Positions 25,011 to 33,815 of a DNA stretch of 64,000 nt are shown here, piece after piece. The notes beneath the pieces are model-generated. The model searched no databases. It had not been told where the DNA came from and worked only from the letters and a program-made list of their open reading frames with translations. Every line of letters starts with the position of its first letter. Position 1 is the first letter of the stretch. Position numbers and translations under genes: made by a program. Source of the DNA: an uncultured Tateyamaria sp. (GTDB lineage: Bacteria; Pseudomonadota; Alphaproteobacteria; Rhodobacterales; Rhodobacteraceae); contig NZ_CANMBJ010000003.1 in NCBI RefSeq assembly GCF_947496075.1, forward strand, positions 1 to 64,000. Reading direction: 5' to 3'.

Positions 25011-25937
25011 ATGTTTGCCGATTATTCTTGGCCAGAGCTTGGTGCGATCTTCGCAATGCAAGGCTTTGCTGGCCTGATCCTTTTCTCTGTCTTCGTGCTG
25101 ATGGCGCTTGGTCTGGCAATTATTTTTGGCCAGATGGGCGTCATTAACATGGCCCATGGGGAGTTCATGATCCTCGGCGCATATGTGACCTATCTTCTGT
25201 CGAATTTCTTTGCCGACTACGTACCGGCGCTTTTCAGCATTTACTTCTTTATCGCGATGTTTCTTGCCTTCATTGTCTCAGGTGCTCTTGGGCTGCTGGT
25301 CGAATGGGCGATGATCCGGCATCTTTACAAACGCCCGCTTGATACGCTTCTGGCGACTTGGGGCCTTAGCCTGATTTTGCAGCAGGTCTATCGCAGCGTC
25401 TTTGGCGCGCGGGAGGTGGGAGTCTCCATCCCTGATTGGATGATGGGGTCGCTGCCACTTACGGACCTGGTCGAAATCCCCATCAACGGCATCTTCGTGA
25501 TGGTGCTGGCAGTTTGTATCTCGCTGGGCATCTACTACCTGATGTTCCGATCCAACTGGGGCAAGCAGGTGCGTGCAATCAACCAGAACCGGGTGATGGC
25601 CGGGGCGGTGGGCATCAACACCGAATGGACCGACCGGCTGACATTCGGCATCGGTTGCGGCGTCGCTGGCGTCGCGGGCTCCGCCTTCACGATGATTGGC
25701 TCCACAGGGCCCACGGCTGGGCAGCTCTATATCGTCGACACATTCCTAGTGGTTGTCTTCGGCGGTGCCGCTTCGCTTCTGGGCACGATTGCCTCGGCTT
25801 TCTCGATCTCTCAAGCGCAGTCGATCATGGAGTTCTTCCTGTCCGGCTCGATGGCGAAGGTTCTGACGCTGCTCGTCGTAGTCGGCATCCTGATGATCCG
25901 CCCGCAAGGCCTGTTTGCCATGAAACTGCGTAAGTAA
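25011..25937 (+). CDS. Amide/urea ABC transporter permease (UrtB/LivH type)
   Basis: A 308-residue inner-membrane permease with about eight hydrophobic segments. The block LAIIFGQMGVINMAHGEFMILGAY near residue 35 (in parts) and the later GINTEWTDRLTFGIGCGVAGVAGS are typical of UrtB/LivH subunits, and EAA-like residues occur near 240. It pairs with the UrtC-type permease 13 bp downstream and takes substrate from the Tat-exported binding protein. The AGGAG in front of ATG 25011 supports the start. Urea versus amide specificity cannot be read from it alone. Confidence 0.87.
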   Translation: MFADYSWPELGAIFAMQGFAGLILFSVFVLMALGLAIIFGQMGVINMAHGEFMILGAYVTYLLSNFFADYVPALFSIYFFIAMFLAFIVSGALGLLVEWAMIRHLYKRPLDTLLATWGLSLILQQVYRSVFGAREVGVSIPDWMMGSLPLTDLVEIPINGIFVMVLAVCISLGIYYLMFRSNWGKQVRAINQNRVMAGAVGINTEWTDRLTFGIGCGVAGVAGSAFTMIGSTGPTAGQLYIVDTFLVVVFGGAASLLGTIASAFSISQAQSIMEFFLSGSMAKVLTLLVVVGILMIRPQGLFAMKLRK

Positions 25938-25950
25938 GAGGCCGGCTCAG

Positions 25951-27081
25951 ATGACACGTTCTTCTTTCATGTCCCGTAAAGAGCTGATCGGCTTTCTGAT
26001 CTTGGCTGCGGTGATTTTCCTTCTGCTGCCGGCCATGCTCGATAGCTTCCGTCTCAATCTCTTTGGCAAATACCTCACTTACGCCTTCGTAGCGGTCGGG
26101 CTGGCGCTGTGTTGGGGCGCAGGGGGCATCCTGAGCCTCGGCCAAGGCGTCTTTTTCGGGCTCGGTGGCTACTGCATGGCGATGTTTCTCAAGCTCGAAG
26201 CCTCGACGCCCGAAAACACCGCAATCCAGTCCACCCCGGGTATCCCCGATTTCATGGATTGGAACCAGCTGACTGAGCTGCCGGTTTGGTGGCAACCCTT
26301 CTACAGCTTGCCGCTGGCACTTTTGGCGGTTGTTGCAGTGCCAGTGCTCTTCGCCTTCATCATCGGCTTTGCAATGTTCACGCGCCGCGTTGGCGGGGTC
26401 TATTTCGCCATCATTACGCAAGCCTTTGCCGCGATCCTGACGATCCTGATCATTGGGCAGCAAGGCTACACAGGCGGCGTGAACGGGATCACCGACCTGC
26501 GGACCTTGCTGGGCTGGGACATTCGCACCGATGAGGCCAAGACAACGCTTTACTTCGTCAACGGTGTGCTACTTTTCGCGGTGCTGCTGATCGCGCAATA
26601 TGTACGTAAGTCCAAGCTGGGGCGGTTGCTGATTGCGATGCGTGATCAGGAGGATCGCGTACGCTTCTCAGGCTATAACGTGGCCAATTTCAAGATCTTC
26701 ATTTTCTGCCTCGGCGCCGCCTTTGCAGGGATTGGCGGGGCCATGTTCACGCTGCAGGTGGGCTTCATGTCGCCGACGCTCGTGGGGATCGTTCCGTCGA
26801 TTGAGATGGTGATCTTTTGCGCTGTCGGGGGGCGTTTGTCGATCCTTGGCGCCGTTTACGGCGCGCTCCTGGTCAACTGGGCCAAAACCTCGTTCTCCGA
26901 GGCCTTCCCCGAGCTTTGGCTCCTTGGCCTGGGCGGGCTGTTCATCGCGGTGGTGATGTTCTTCCCGAACGGCTTGGCCGGGCTGTGGTCCGAAAAGATC
27001 GAGCCGCGCCTGATGAAGCGGTTCCAACGCCCCGGGACTGACACCCTAAAACCCGTCGCCGAACGCGCACCAGCGGAGTAA
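25951..27081 (+). CDS. Amide/urea ABC transporter permease (UrtC/LivM type)
   Basis: A 376-residue permease with the UrtC pattern: CWGAGGILSLGQGVFFGLGGY near residue 52 (in parts), GGVYFAIITQAFAAILTILI near 147, and GGRLSILGAVYGALLVNWAKT near 292. It has an extended N-terminus and a loop at 85-115, both usual for UrtC. Translation is likely coupled to the UrtB-type gene 13 bp upstream and the ATPase gene 3 bp downstream. Confidence 0.87.
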   Translation: MTRSSFMSRKELIGFLILAAVIFLLLPAMLDSFRLNLFGKYLTYAFVAVGLALCWGAGGILSLGQGVFFGLGGYCMAMFLKLEASTPENTAIQSTPGIPDFMDWNQLTELPVWWQPFYSLPLALLAVVAVPVLFAFIIGFAMFTRRVGGVYFAIITQAFAAILTILIIGQQGYTGGVNGITDLRTLLGWDIRTDEAKTTLYFVNGVLLFAVLLIAQYVRKSKLGRLLIAMRDQEDRVRFSGYNVANFKIFIFCLGAAFAGIGGAMFTLQVGFMSPTLVGIVPSIEMVIFCAVGGRLSILGAVYGALLVNWAKTSFSEAFPELWLLGLGGLFIAVVMFFPNGLAGLWSEKIEPRLMKRFQRPGTDTLKPVAERAPAE

Positions 27082-27084
27082 CCT

Positions 27085-27825
27085 ATGTCCGAGCAAATGA
27101 TAATTGAGGTCGAGGACCTCACCGTTTCCTTCGATGGATTCAAGGCGGTCGACTCGCTCAACCTTTATGTCGAGAAAAACGCCTGCCATGTCATCATTGG
27201 CCCCAATGGCGCAGGCAAAACCACGGTGCTGGACCTGATCTGTGGACGCACCAAAGCCACAGGCGGCAGCGTGAAGTTCAAAAACAAAGAACTTCTGTCC
27301 ATGCGCGAGGACCAGATCGTGCATGCGGGCGTTGGGCGAAAGTTCCAAACCCCCAGCGTCTATGAGGACCTTACCGTCTCCGAAAACCTGGAGCTGAGCT
27401 ATCCCAAGGGCCACAGTGTCTTTGGTGCGCTGATGTTCCGGCGTGACGACCCTGTGCAAACCCGCATTCGCGAGATTGCAGAGACGATCTTCCTTGAAGA
27501 TCAGCTTGATGAGAAAGCCGCCTTCCTCAGCCATGGCCAAAAGCAATGGTTGGAGATCGGGATGCTGCTGATCCAGGACCCGGAATTGTTGATGCTGGAC
27601 GAGCCGGTCGCCGGTATGTCGGTGGCCGAACGCAAGAAAACGGCGGAGCTTCTGAACCGCATCATCCAGGACCGCTCCGTCATCGTGATTGAACATGACA
27701 TGGGCTTTGTGGCCGATATCGCCACCCGCGTCACTGTTTTGCATCAAGGCAAAACGCTCAGCGAAGGCTCAATGGAGCGGGTGCAGAACGATCCCAAAGT
27801 CGTCGAAGTCTATCTGGGCCACTAA
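27085..27825 (+). CDS. Amide/urea ABC transporter ATPase (UrtD/LivG type)
   Basis: A 246-residue ATPase with Walker A GPNGAGKTT (about 39-47), a signature LSHGQKQWLEIG near 150 (histidine in place of the usual second glycine position, as in UrtD proteins) and Walker B LLMLDEPVAGMS near 167. The stretch GVGRKFQTPSVYEDLTVSENLEL is typical of UrtD. It should form a heterodimer with the UrtE-type ATPase encoded 11 bp downstream to drive the permease pair. Confidence 0.88.
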   Translation: MSEQMIIEVEDLTVSFDGFKAVDSLNLYVEKNACHVIIGPNGAGKTTVLDLICGRTKATGGSVKFKNKELLSMREDQIVHAGVGRKFQTPSVYEDLTVSENLELSYPKGHSVFGALMFRRDDPVQTRIREIAETIFLEDQLDEKAAFLSHGQKQWLEIGMLLIQDPELLMLDEPVAGMSVAERKKTAELLNRIIQDRSVIVIEHDMGFVADIATRVTVLHQGKTLSEGSMERVQNDPKVVEVYLGH

Positions 27826-27836
27826 GGAGAGCCGCT

Positions 27837-28526
27837 ATGCTGAATGTTCAATCCCTGCGTGCCTCTTACGGCGAAAGCGAGGTGCTTCATGGCCTCGATC
27901 TTGATGTGAAGCCCGGCGAGATTGTCGCTATATTGGGCCGCAACGGTATGGGAAAAACAACGCTGATGAAAACGCTCATGGGCATCATGCCCGAGCGTGG
28001 CGGAGAGGTCCGGGTTGGTGATACCGCTTTGACGGGTCTCAAATCCCACCAACGTGTCGCCAACGGGATCGCCTATGTGCCGCAGGGCCGGATGATTTTC
28101 TCGGCAATGACGGTGAAAGAGAATGTCGAGACCGGCCTGACGGTCACCGGGCAGAAAACCGTGCCTGATGATATCTATGAGCTGTTCCCTGTGCTGTTGG
28201 AAATGAAGAACCGGCGCGGCGGCAACCTGTCAGGTGGACAACAACAACAGTTGGCCATCGCCCGCGCGCTGGCATCAAACCCGAAGGTTCTTTTGCTCGA
28301 TGAGCCGACAGAAGGCATTCAGCCGTCGATCATTCGGGAAATGGCTCGCACCTTGCGCAAAATCCGCGACCAAAAGGGTTTGAGCATCATTGTCTCAGAG
28401 CAAGTGCTTAGCTTCGCGCTGGACGTGGCGGACCGGGTCATGGTGATCGAAAACGGCCGCTTCGTTCATGACAGCCCGCGCGACAGCGTCGACGAGGCCA
28501 AAGTCACAAAATTCCTATCCGTATAA
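27837..28526 (+). CDS. Amide/urea ABC transporter ATPase (UrtE/LivF type)
   Basis: A 229-residue ATPase. Walker [15 protein letters not shown], signature LSGGQQQQLAIARAL and Walker B VLLLDEPTEGIQPSII are clear, and IAYVPQGRMIFSAMTVKENVETGL is characteristic of UrtE. AAGGAG stands in front of ATG 27837. It completes the five-gene transporter; the formamidase gene follows after 22 bp with its own strong AAGGAGGAG site. Confidence 0.88.
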   Translation: MLNVQSLRASYGESEVLHGLDLDVKPGEIVAILGRNGMGKTTLMKTLMGIMPERGGEVRVGDTALTGLKSHQRVANGIAYVPQGRMIFSAMTVKENVETGLTVTGQKTVPDDIYELFPVLLEMKNRRGGNLSGGQQQQLAIARALASNPKVLLLDEPTEGIQPSIIREMARTLRKIRDQKGLSIIVSEQVLSFALDVADRVMVIENGRFVHDSPRDSVDEAKVTKFLSV

Positions 28527-28548
28527 CCAACTCAAGGAGGAGCCAGAT

Positions 28549-29778
28549 ATGGCTGACACATTGATCTCGGTGGACTTGTCCGAGAGCCCCCACACCAACA
28601 AGAACATCCACAACCGGTGGCACCCCGACATCCCGATTAATGTCTGGGTCGAGCCCGGCGACGATTTCAAGATCGAGACCTATGACTGGACCGGCGGGCA
28701 GATCAAAAACGATGATGACGCGTCTGACGTGCGCGATGTGGAGTTGGAGCAGGTGCACTACCTGTCGGGCCCAATCGGGGTGAAAGGTGCGGAGCCGGGT
28801 GACCTGATGGTCGTCGAAATCCTTGATATTGGTGCCAAGGAAGACATGCTTTGGGGCTTTAACGGCTTCTTTTCCAAAAAAAATGGCGGCGGCTTCCTGA
28901 CCGAGCATTTCCCAGAGGCACAGAAATCCATCTGGGACATCGACGGCATGTTCACCAAGTCGCGCCACGTGCCCGGCGTGAAATATGCAGGGCTTATTCA
29001 TCCCGGGCTGATCGGATGTCTGCCAGATCGCAAAATGCTCGATATGTGGAACACGCGGGAGACCAAGTTGGTGAACACCGACCCGGAGCGTGTCCCACCA
29101 CTGGCCGCCTTGCCCAACACGCAAAGCGCGCATATGGGCGCCATGAAGGGCGAAGAACGTGACGCCGCTGCTGCTGAGGCAGCGCGCACCGTGCCTCCCC
29201 GCGAGCATGGCGGTAACTGCGACATCAAAGACCTGAGCCGCGGTGCGGTGTGTTACTTCCCTGTATATGTTGACGGCGGCGGTCTCTCGATGGGCGACCT
29301 GCATTTCAGCCAGGGCGACGGGGAGATCACCTTCTGTGGCGCAATCGAGATGGCAGGTTGGCTGCACATCAAGGTGACGCTGATCAAGGAAGGGATGACA
29401 AAATATGCGATCCGCAATCCCATCTTCAAGCCATCTCCAATTACGCCCAAATACGATGACTACCTCATTTTCGAAGGCATTTCGGTCGATGAAAGCGGAG
29501 AGCAGCATTACCTCGATGTCCACGTGGCCTATCGTCAGGCCTGCCTGAATGCGATCGAGTATCTCAAGAAATTCGGCTACTCGGGCGCACAGGCTTACGC
29601 GATTTTGGGAACGGCACCCGTACAAGGGCACATCTCCGGTGTTGTGGATATTCCAAATGCATGTGCGACGCTCTGGCTGCCCAATGACATTTTTGAGTGG
29701 GATATGATGCCCAATGCGACCGGACCAAGTACCTATCTCGACGGTTCTGTCGACATACCTTTGGCCCCGGACTTGTAG
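28549..29778 (+). CDS. fmdA: Formamidase / acetamidase
   Basis: A 409-residue cytosolic amidohydrolase of the FmdA_AmdA family that splits formamide (or acetamide) into ammonia and the acid. The N-terminal IHNRWHPDIP, the PGDLMVVEILDI strand, RHVPGVKYAGLIHPGLIGC near 140, the REHGGNCDIKDLSRG region with the metal-side histidine and asparagine near 220, and GDLHFSQGDGEITFCGAIE near 245 (in parts) are all family blocks. ATG 28549 follows AAGGAGGAG at 8 bp. Directly downstream of the transporter, it defines the pathway: amide uptake followed by ammonia release as a nitrogen source. Confidence 0.93.
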   Translation: MADTLISVDLSESPHTNKNIHNRWHPDIPINVWVEPGDDFKIETYDWTGGQIKNDDDASDVRDVELEQVHYLSGPIGVKGAEPGDLMVVEILDIGAKEDMLWGFNGFFSKKNGGGFLTEHFPEAQKSIWDIDGMFTKSRHVPGVKYAGLIHPGLIGCLPDRKMLDMWNTRETKLVNTDPERVPPLAALPNTQSAHMGAMKGEERDAAAAEAARTVPPREHGGNCDIKDLSRGAVCYFPVYVDGGGLSMGDLHFSQGDGEITFCGAIEMAGWLHIKVTLIKEGMTKYAIRNPIFKPSPITPKYDDYLIFEGISVDESGEQHYLDVHVAYRQACLNAIEYLKKFGYSGAQAYAILGTAPVQGHISGVVDIPNACATLWLPNDIFEWDMMPNATGPSTYLDGSVDIPLAPDL

Positions 29779-29878
29779 AACTACCTCAGTCCGGCCCTGT
29801 TTCTCGCGCCGAAGCGGCAATCGGGGAAGAGTGGGGCCGGGCGCCTGATCCATCTGCCACCAAGAAAGAGGAGCAGAA

Positions 29879-30208
29879 ATGCCCGTCTATGAATATAATT
29901 GTGCCGATTGCGGCGTGTTTGAAGAGATGATGCCGATGAGCCGGTTTGCCGATCCCTGCGATTGCCCGGCCTGCGGCACCAAGGCGCCACGTATCTTGCT
30001 GACGGTTCCGCGCCTTGCGGCCATCTCCAGCACCGCGCGCCATGCGCATGAAACCAATGAGCGCTCCGCCGATAGTCCCAAGCGCAGCAGTCACGGACCC
30101 AATTGCGGGTGCTGCGGCGGGGCCACGAAAAAGCCAAGCAAGACGCTGCACCACCCGAATGGGTCAAAAAGCTTTCCGACGAAACGGCCTTGGATGATTT
30201 CTCACTGA
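29879..30208 (+). CDS. fmdB: FmdB-type zinc-ribbon protein
   Basis: A 109-residue protein starting MPVYEYNCADCGVFEEMMPMS, the FmdB family signature. Two CxxC pairs (Cys8/Cys11 and Cys32/Cys35 by reading CADC and CPAC) should bind one zinc. A second cysteine group CGCCGG near residue 79 follows. FmdB was first noted as a putative regulator beside formamidase in Methylophilus. It is 100 bp after the formamidase and has GAGGAG in front of the ATG. Its molecular role is not established. Confidence 0.85.
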   Translation: MPVYEYNCADCGVFEEMMPMSRFADPCDCPACGTKAPRILLTVPRLAAISSTARHAHETNERSADSPKRSSHGPNCGCCGGATKKPSKTLHHPNGSKSFPTKRPWMISH

Positions 30209-30626
30209 AGCTCCGGTCGCAACCTATCGGGAATCAAATAAAGTAGTTGTGGAACGATACATATCGGTGTCCGCCCCTTCTTACGACTGCGTTGAACCGC
30301 AGTTTAGTCATGCCGCTCCGCGGCGAAATGATCGCGGCTGGATGTCTCCTTTGGGCCGCTCGTATCGCCACCCGAAGCCAAGACTAAGCAGATTCTGCGC
30401 CGCATCCGATGAACGCCAGGAGCCCATAAGAGACCAAAAGATTCTTCGCGGCGCACGCTCGCAGAACGGACAATTCAGCACCCGCGCAAGTACAGGCGTG
30501 GCACTGCGGCGTTGCGACTGGACATTCCTACAAATTGCACCCGGGTAGAACGGCTTCCGATTAGTTGGAAGGACGAAGATAGCTGTAACTTCGACAGCAT
30601 TGATGAGTGTTATCTATTGCGTAAGG
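30209..30626. repeat. Gene-free stretch with a partial dispersed repeat
   Basis: These 418 bases contain no convincing gene. Around 30328-30361 the sequence GGATGTCTCCTTTGGGCCGC resembles the right end of the intergenic repeat found near 36.2, 43.8 and 47.3 kb. No terminator with a T run was found after fmdB. Confidence 0.4.
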
Positions 30627-31250
30627 TCACTTTTTGTCTGCAAACAGCAGTTTCAGATACGTACGAAACAGCATGATCTGCTCAGAGGCGTTGTTGTGCT
30701 CGCGAAGGGCGCGTTGCAGGACCAAGCCGCCTTCTACTACGCCGGACACCATATCGCCGAGAGCGTCCATGTTGACAGCCTCACGGGGCTCATAGACTTG
30801 CGCAATCTCCTCAAACATCCCCCGGAACCGCTTGCGCCAACCAAGGATAGCCTGCCGGTTCAGATCGCGCACGCCCTCATCAAACAAGCGATCCTGATAG
30901 GCTGTTGAAGCAATTACGCAGCCGGGATGCCCTGTAGGCATCTCTTCAAGCATCTCGGCCAAAAGCTTCAAACCTATGAGCATGCAATGAAGTGGGTCAT
31001 CGTTGAGTTCGCGGGCGCGCGCAAAGAGATCATCATAGAGCGTGTTTTCGGCATCAATGTAGCGTTCCAGCATTGCCCGGGCCAATGCGTTCTTGTCTTT
31101 GAAATGATAAAAGAACCCGCCACGTGAGATTTCGGCCCCGGCCACGATCTCTTCGATTGACGTGGCCTCAAACCCTTTTTCGAGAACCGCCGCCTCCGCA
31201 ATGTTGAGGATTCGGCTGCGTGTATCAACTTTTTGATCCATTGATCCCAT
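30627..31250 (-). CDS. TetR-family transcriptional regulator
   Basis: A 207-residue repressor. The N-terminal helix-turn-helix reads TRSRILNIAEAAVLEKGFEATSIEEIVAGAEISRGGFFYHFKDKNALARAML in parts (residues about 10-62), which is a textbook TetR DNA-binding domain; the rest is an all-helical ligand and dimer domain with a single Cys (GCVIAST) near residue 110. It is divergent from the homocysteine methyltransferase operon, the likeliest target. The inducer is unknown. ATG 31250 is used; a second ATG three codons in is possible. Confidence 0.87.
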   Translation of the reverse strand: MGSMDQKVDTRSRILNIAEAAVLEKGFEATSIEEIVAGAEISRGGFFYHFKDKNALARAMLERYIDAENTLYDDLFARARELNDDPLHCMLIGLKLLAEMLEEMPTGHPGCVIASTAYQDRLFDEGVRDLNRQAILGWRKRFRGMFEEIAQVYEPREAVNMDALGDMVSGVVEGGLVLQRALREHNNASEQIMLFRTYLKLLFADKK

Positions 31251-31398
31251 CCCGACTGTACTGCGAGTCCAGTTGACCCCTTTTCCATGGCCCGACGCCG
31301 ATCATGGCGCTGCTTTTACCGCTGAAAATAAGGGCAAAAACAGTTTCAGACAACCGTACCACGCGGCAACTATCGGCCCGATACAGCCTCAGGCTAGT

Positions 31399-31420
31399 CC
31401 TTTTGCATCAACTGCAAAGG
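31399..31420 (+). promoter_or_regulatory. Hairpin covering the ribosome-binding site of the methyltransferase gene
   Basis: CCTTTTGCA and TGCAAAGG pair (8 bp with one bulged T) around TCAAC. The right arm overlaps AAAGGAAG, the ribosome-binding site of the gene starting at 31430, so folding would block translation. Confidence 0.45.
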
Positions 31421-31429
31421 AAGACCTCA

Positions 31430-32374
31430 ATGCGTATTCAAGAATTGACCAATGCCAAACGTTTCTTTCTCTCCGACGGAGGGCTTGAGACATACATGAT
31501 CTTTGAAAAGGGATATGATCTTCCTTGTTTCTCAGCAGCAGTGTTGCTCGACTGCGAACCGGGACGTCGCGACCTAACGGAGTACTTTGAGCGCTTCATC
31601 AGCATTGCGCGCCAATCCAATCGTGGCTTTATTCTGGACGCACCAACGTGGCGCGCCGGAACAGCTTGGGCCGGTCCATTGGGACAGACCCTTTTGGAGG
31701 TCATTGAGACGAACAAGCGTGCCGTTGCCTTTGTCTCTGACGTCCGTGACCAACAAGAAACTTCGAGCTCTCCGATCCTGATCAACGGTCTGGTCGGCCC
31801 AGCGGGCGATGCTTACGCACCCGATACAATGCTCGCCCCTCAAGACGCGTTGCTTATCCACGCCCCGCAAGTCCATGCCCTGGGCAAGGCAGGCGTGGAT
31901 ATGATCAGCGCAATGACGCTGACCCATGCCGGTGAGGCCATCGGAATTGTTCAGGCTGCCAAGGAAATCGACATCCCAGTCGTGATTGCCTTCACCTTGG
32001 AAACTGATGGATGTCTTCCGTCCGGTCAGTCGTTGGGCGACGCCATTGCCGAGGTCGATGCGGCAACCAACGGCGGCCCGATCTACTACATGATCAACTG
32101 TGCCCATCCGGATCACTTCCGAGATGTGATTGACACGTCTGAGGCATGGACGCTGCGCATTGGCGGTCTTCGCTCCAATGCTTCGCGGATGAGCCATGCC
32201 GAGCTGGACGAGGCCGAGGTATTGGATGCCGGTGATCCGGTCGAGCTTGGTCAACTCAGCGCGGAGCTTATTGCGCTCCTCCCGAACATCCGTGTGATTG
32301 GTGGCTGTTGTGGCACTGATCATCGGCATGTGGGCTGCATTGCCGGGCACGATCACGCCCGCTCGGCAGCTTAA
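31430..32374 (+). CDS. Homocysteine S-methyltransferase family protein
   Basis: A 314-residue zinc-dependent methyltransferase (betaine-homocysteine/S-methylmethionine type). LSDGGLETYMIFEKG near residue 13 is the N-terminal family block, and the zinc ligands are supplied by NCAHPDHF near 222 and GGCCGTDHRHV near 290. It transfers a methyl group from a sulfonium or betaine donor to homocysteine or a similar thiol. ATG 31430 with AAAGGAAG upstream is chosen over an upstream in-frame start. It leads a run of same-strand genes (secreted barrel protein, GNAT, di-haem protein, RidA-like protein), possibly an operon. The methyl donor is unknown; marine sulfonium compounds are an attractive guess only. 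Confidence 0.85.
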   Translation: MRIQELTNAKRFFLSDGGLETYMIFEKGYDLPCFSAAVLLDCEPGRRDLTEYFERFISIARQSNRGFILDAPTWRAGTAWAGPLGQTLLEVIETNKRAVAFVSDVRDQQETSSSPILINGLVGPAGDAYAPDTMLAPQDALLIHAPQVHALGKAGVDMISAMTLTHAGEAIGIVQAAKEIDIPVVIAFTLETDGCLPSGQSLGDAIAEVDAATNGGPIYYMINCAHPDHFRDVIDTSEAWTLRIGGLRSNASRMSHAELDEAEVLDAGDPVELGQLSAELIALLPNIRVIGGCCGTDHRHVGCIAGHDHARSAA

Positions 32375-32418
32375 TGTCTAACCACTCCCAATAACTTCTC
32401 CCTGAAAGGACAACTTCT

Positions 32419-33084
32419 ATGCTGAAAACACTTATTTTTTCCTCTGCCCTGATCTTATCAATGAGCAGCTTAGTACAAGCGGACGCCCCGACTGCATTTG
32501 ACGTGGCCGAAGATCATACCCGGATCCATATGGCGGCAGCGCCCGTCCACGAAAACGGGATGCCCGCGCACGGCAACGCTTTCGTCAGCCAGGGTTACAT
32601 TTACCCCGAAGGCACACTTGCCGATGGTATTGTCGGCGTTCTCGAAGACGGCAACCCCGCTTTCCCAGATCTGGTTTTGGGCACGTGGACTTGCGATGGC
32701 TACTTTGTAGGCGAAGGCGGGAACGCGACGACAGGTGTGTGGGTCATCAGTCGGCAAGTCTTTGCCTTTGATGACGGCGCAACAATCATTACGCAAGGCT
32801 CTGAAATCGCAGATATCGGCAAGGCCAACCTGCGCCCCGTGACTGGCGCAACCGGCCCATACGCTGAATTTGATGGCGGTCTGATCCAGACCACGTTGGG
32901 CTTCAACGATTTCTGGGGTCTGAGCGCGACCTACACGTTTGAAGATCACCCGATGGACAAAGAAAAAGCCCAAGACGCTTCTTACTATGGCCATAACCCC
33001 ATCGATGAAGATGACCATCTCGAATGGGACTCCGGCGTGCCTGTCGGCCCGGTCTTTGATGCCGGTGTCATCCCGTCGATCTAA
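32419..33084 (+). CDS. Secreted protein, possible allene-oxide-cyclase/dirigent-like barrel
   Basis: A 221-residue protein with a clear Sec signal (MLKTLIFSSALILSMSSLVQA). The mature chain has a run of beta-rich segments with LVLGTWTCDGYFVGEG, TTGVWVISRQVFAFDDGATIITQGSE in parts, and PVTGATGPYAEFDGGLIQTTLGFN in parts, a pattern like the small beta-barrels of the allene oxide cyclase/dirigent fold. No catalytic residues can be assigned. AAAGGAC precedes the ATG. It lies 44 bp after the methyltransferase gene. Fold assignment is tentative. Confidence 0.5.
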   Translation: MLKTLIFSSALILSMSSLVQADAPTAFDVAEDHTRIHMAAAPVHENGMPAHGNAFVSQGYIYPEGTLADGIVGVLEDGNPAFPDLVLGTWTCDGYFVGEGGNATTGVWVISRQVFAFDDGATIITQGSEIADIGKANLRPVTGATGPYAEFDGGLIQTTLGFNDFWGLSATYTFEDHPMDKEKAQDASYYGHNPIDEDDHLEWDSGVPVGPVFDAGVIPSI

Positions 33085-33155
33085 GGCCTGACGCTTGCGG
33101 TCGGGGCCGTTTCTCACCCCGACCGCACCCAGCTATCCTCGAAAGGACCCTTAAA

Positions 33156-33767
33156 ATGAACATTCAAACGACTTCTCTGATCCGCCAGGCAGATGCCTCT
33201 GATGCAGAAAGTCTGGCGAGGCTGATCAACCTCGCGGGTGAAGGCATCCCCAATTGGCTGTGGGCACGCGCTTGCGTCGAAGGACAAACGCCGCTGGAAA
33301 TCGGCATCGAGCGGGCCAAGCGCACACAGGGCGGCTTCTCTTACACAAATGCATTGGTCGCAGATCGGTACGGCTATCCCATTGGCATGGTTCTGAGTTA
33401 TGCGATTACCGCAGCGCCCGCTGAAAATCCCGACGATTTGCCTGCACCAATTGCCCCATTTGTCGCGTTGGAAAAACTGTCGGTCGATACTTGGTTTGTG
33501 AATGCTCTGGCTGTGTTTGCCGAGGGGCAAAATCGCGGCATTGGTTCGCAACTTCTTACGACAGCAGAAGAGTTGGCGCAGGCAAACGGCTTCCGGGAAA
33601 TGAGCATTCAGGTCTACAGCCAGAACAAGGGAGCAGTTCAGCTCTATGAGAGGCTTGGATATCAGCTTGTGGCACGTGAACCCGTGCGTTTGCACCCGTG
33701 TCCGCCGTATTACACAGGCGATGTTCTGCTGCTCATCAAGAAGCTCAAGAACCGCCCGAAATCTTGA
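33156..33767 (+). CDS. GNAT-family N-acetyltransferase
   Basis: A 203-residue acetyltransferase. The acetyl-CoA binding loop is in AVFAEGQNRGIGSQLLTTAEELA (near residue 125; core RGIGSQL) and the C-terminal strand-helix is EMSIQVYSQNKGAVQLYERLGY (in parts). The N-terminus IRQADASDAESLARLINLAGEG is typical for the family. It would acetylate an amine of unknown identity. Same strand as its neighbours, 71 bp after the secreted protein gene. Confidence 0.82.
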   Translation: MNIQTTSLIRQADASDAESLARLINLAGEGIPNWLWARACVEGQTPLEIGIERAKRTQGGFSYTNALVADRYGYPIGMVLSYAITAAPAENPDDLPAPIAPFVALEKLSVDTWFVNALAVFAEGQNRGIGSQLLTTAEELAQANGFREMSIQVYSQNKGAVQLYERLGYQLVAREPVRLHPCPPYYTGDVLLLIKKLKNRPKS

Positions 33768-33815
33768 GCATCGCGCTCAACAAACTGCACTAGTCCCCAA
33801 ATTTGGAGATTTCCC

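Noticed and set aside
28504..29853. A 449-codon minus-strand gene opposite the formamidase
   Set aside because: It is a shadow frame of the well-supported fmdA; its translation has no family features.
31251..31429. SAM or SAH riboswitch before the homocysteine methyltransferase
   Set aside because: No SAM-II, SAM-V or SAH pseudoknot pattern could be matched; only a simple hairpin at the ribosome-binding site is visible.
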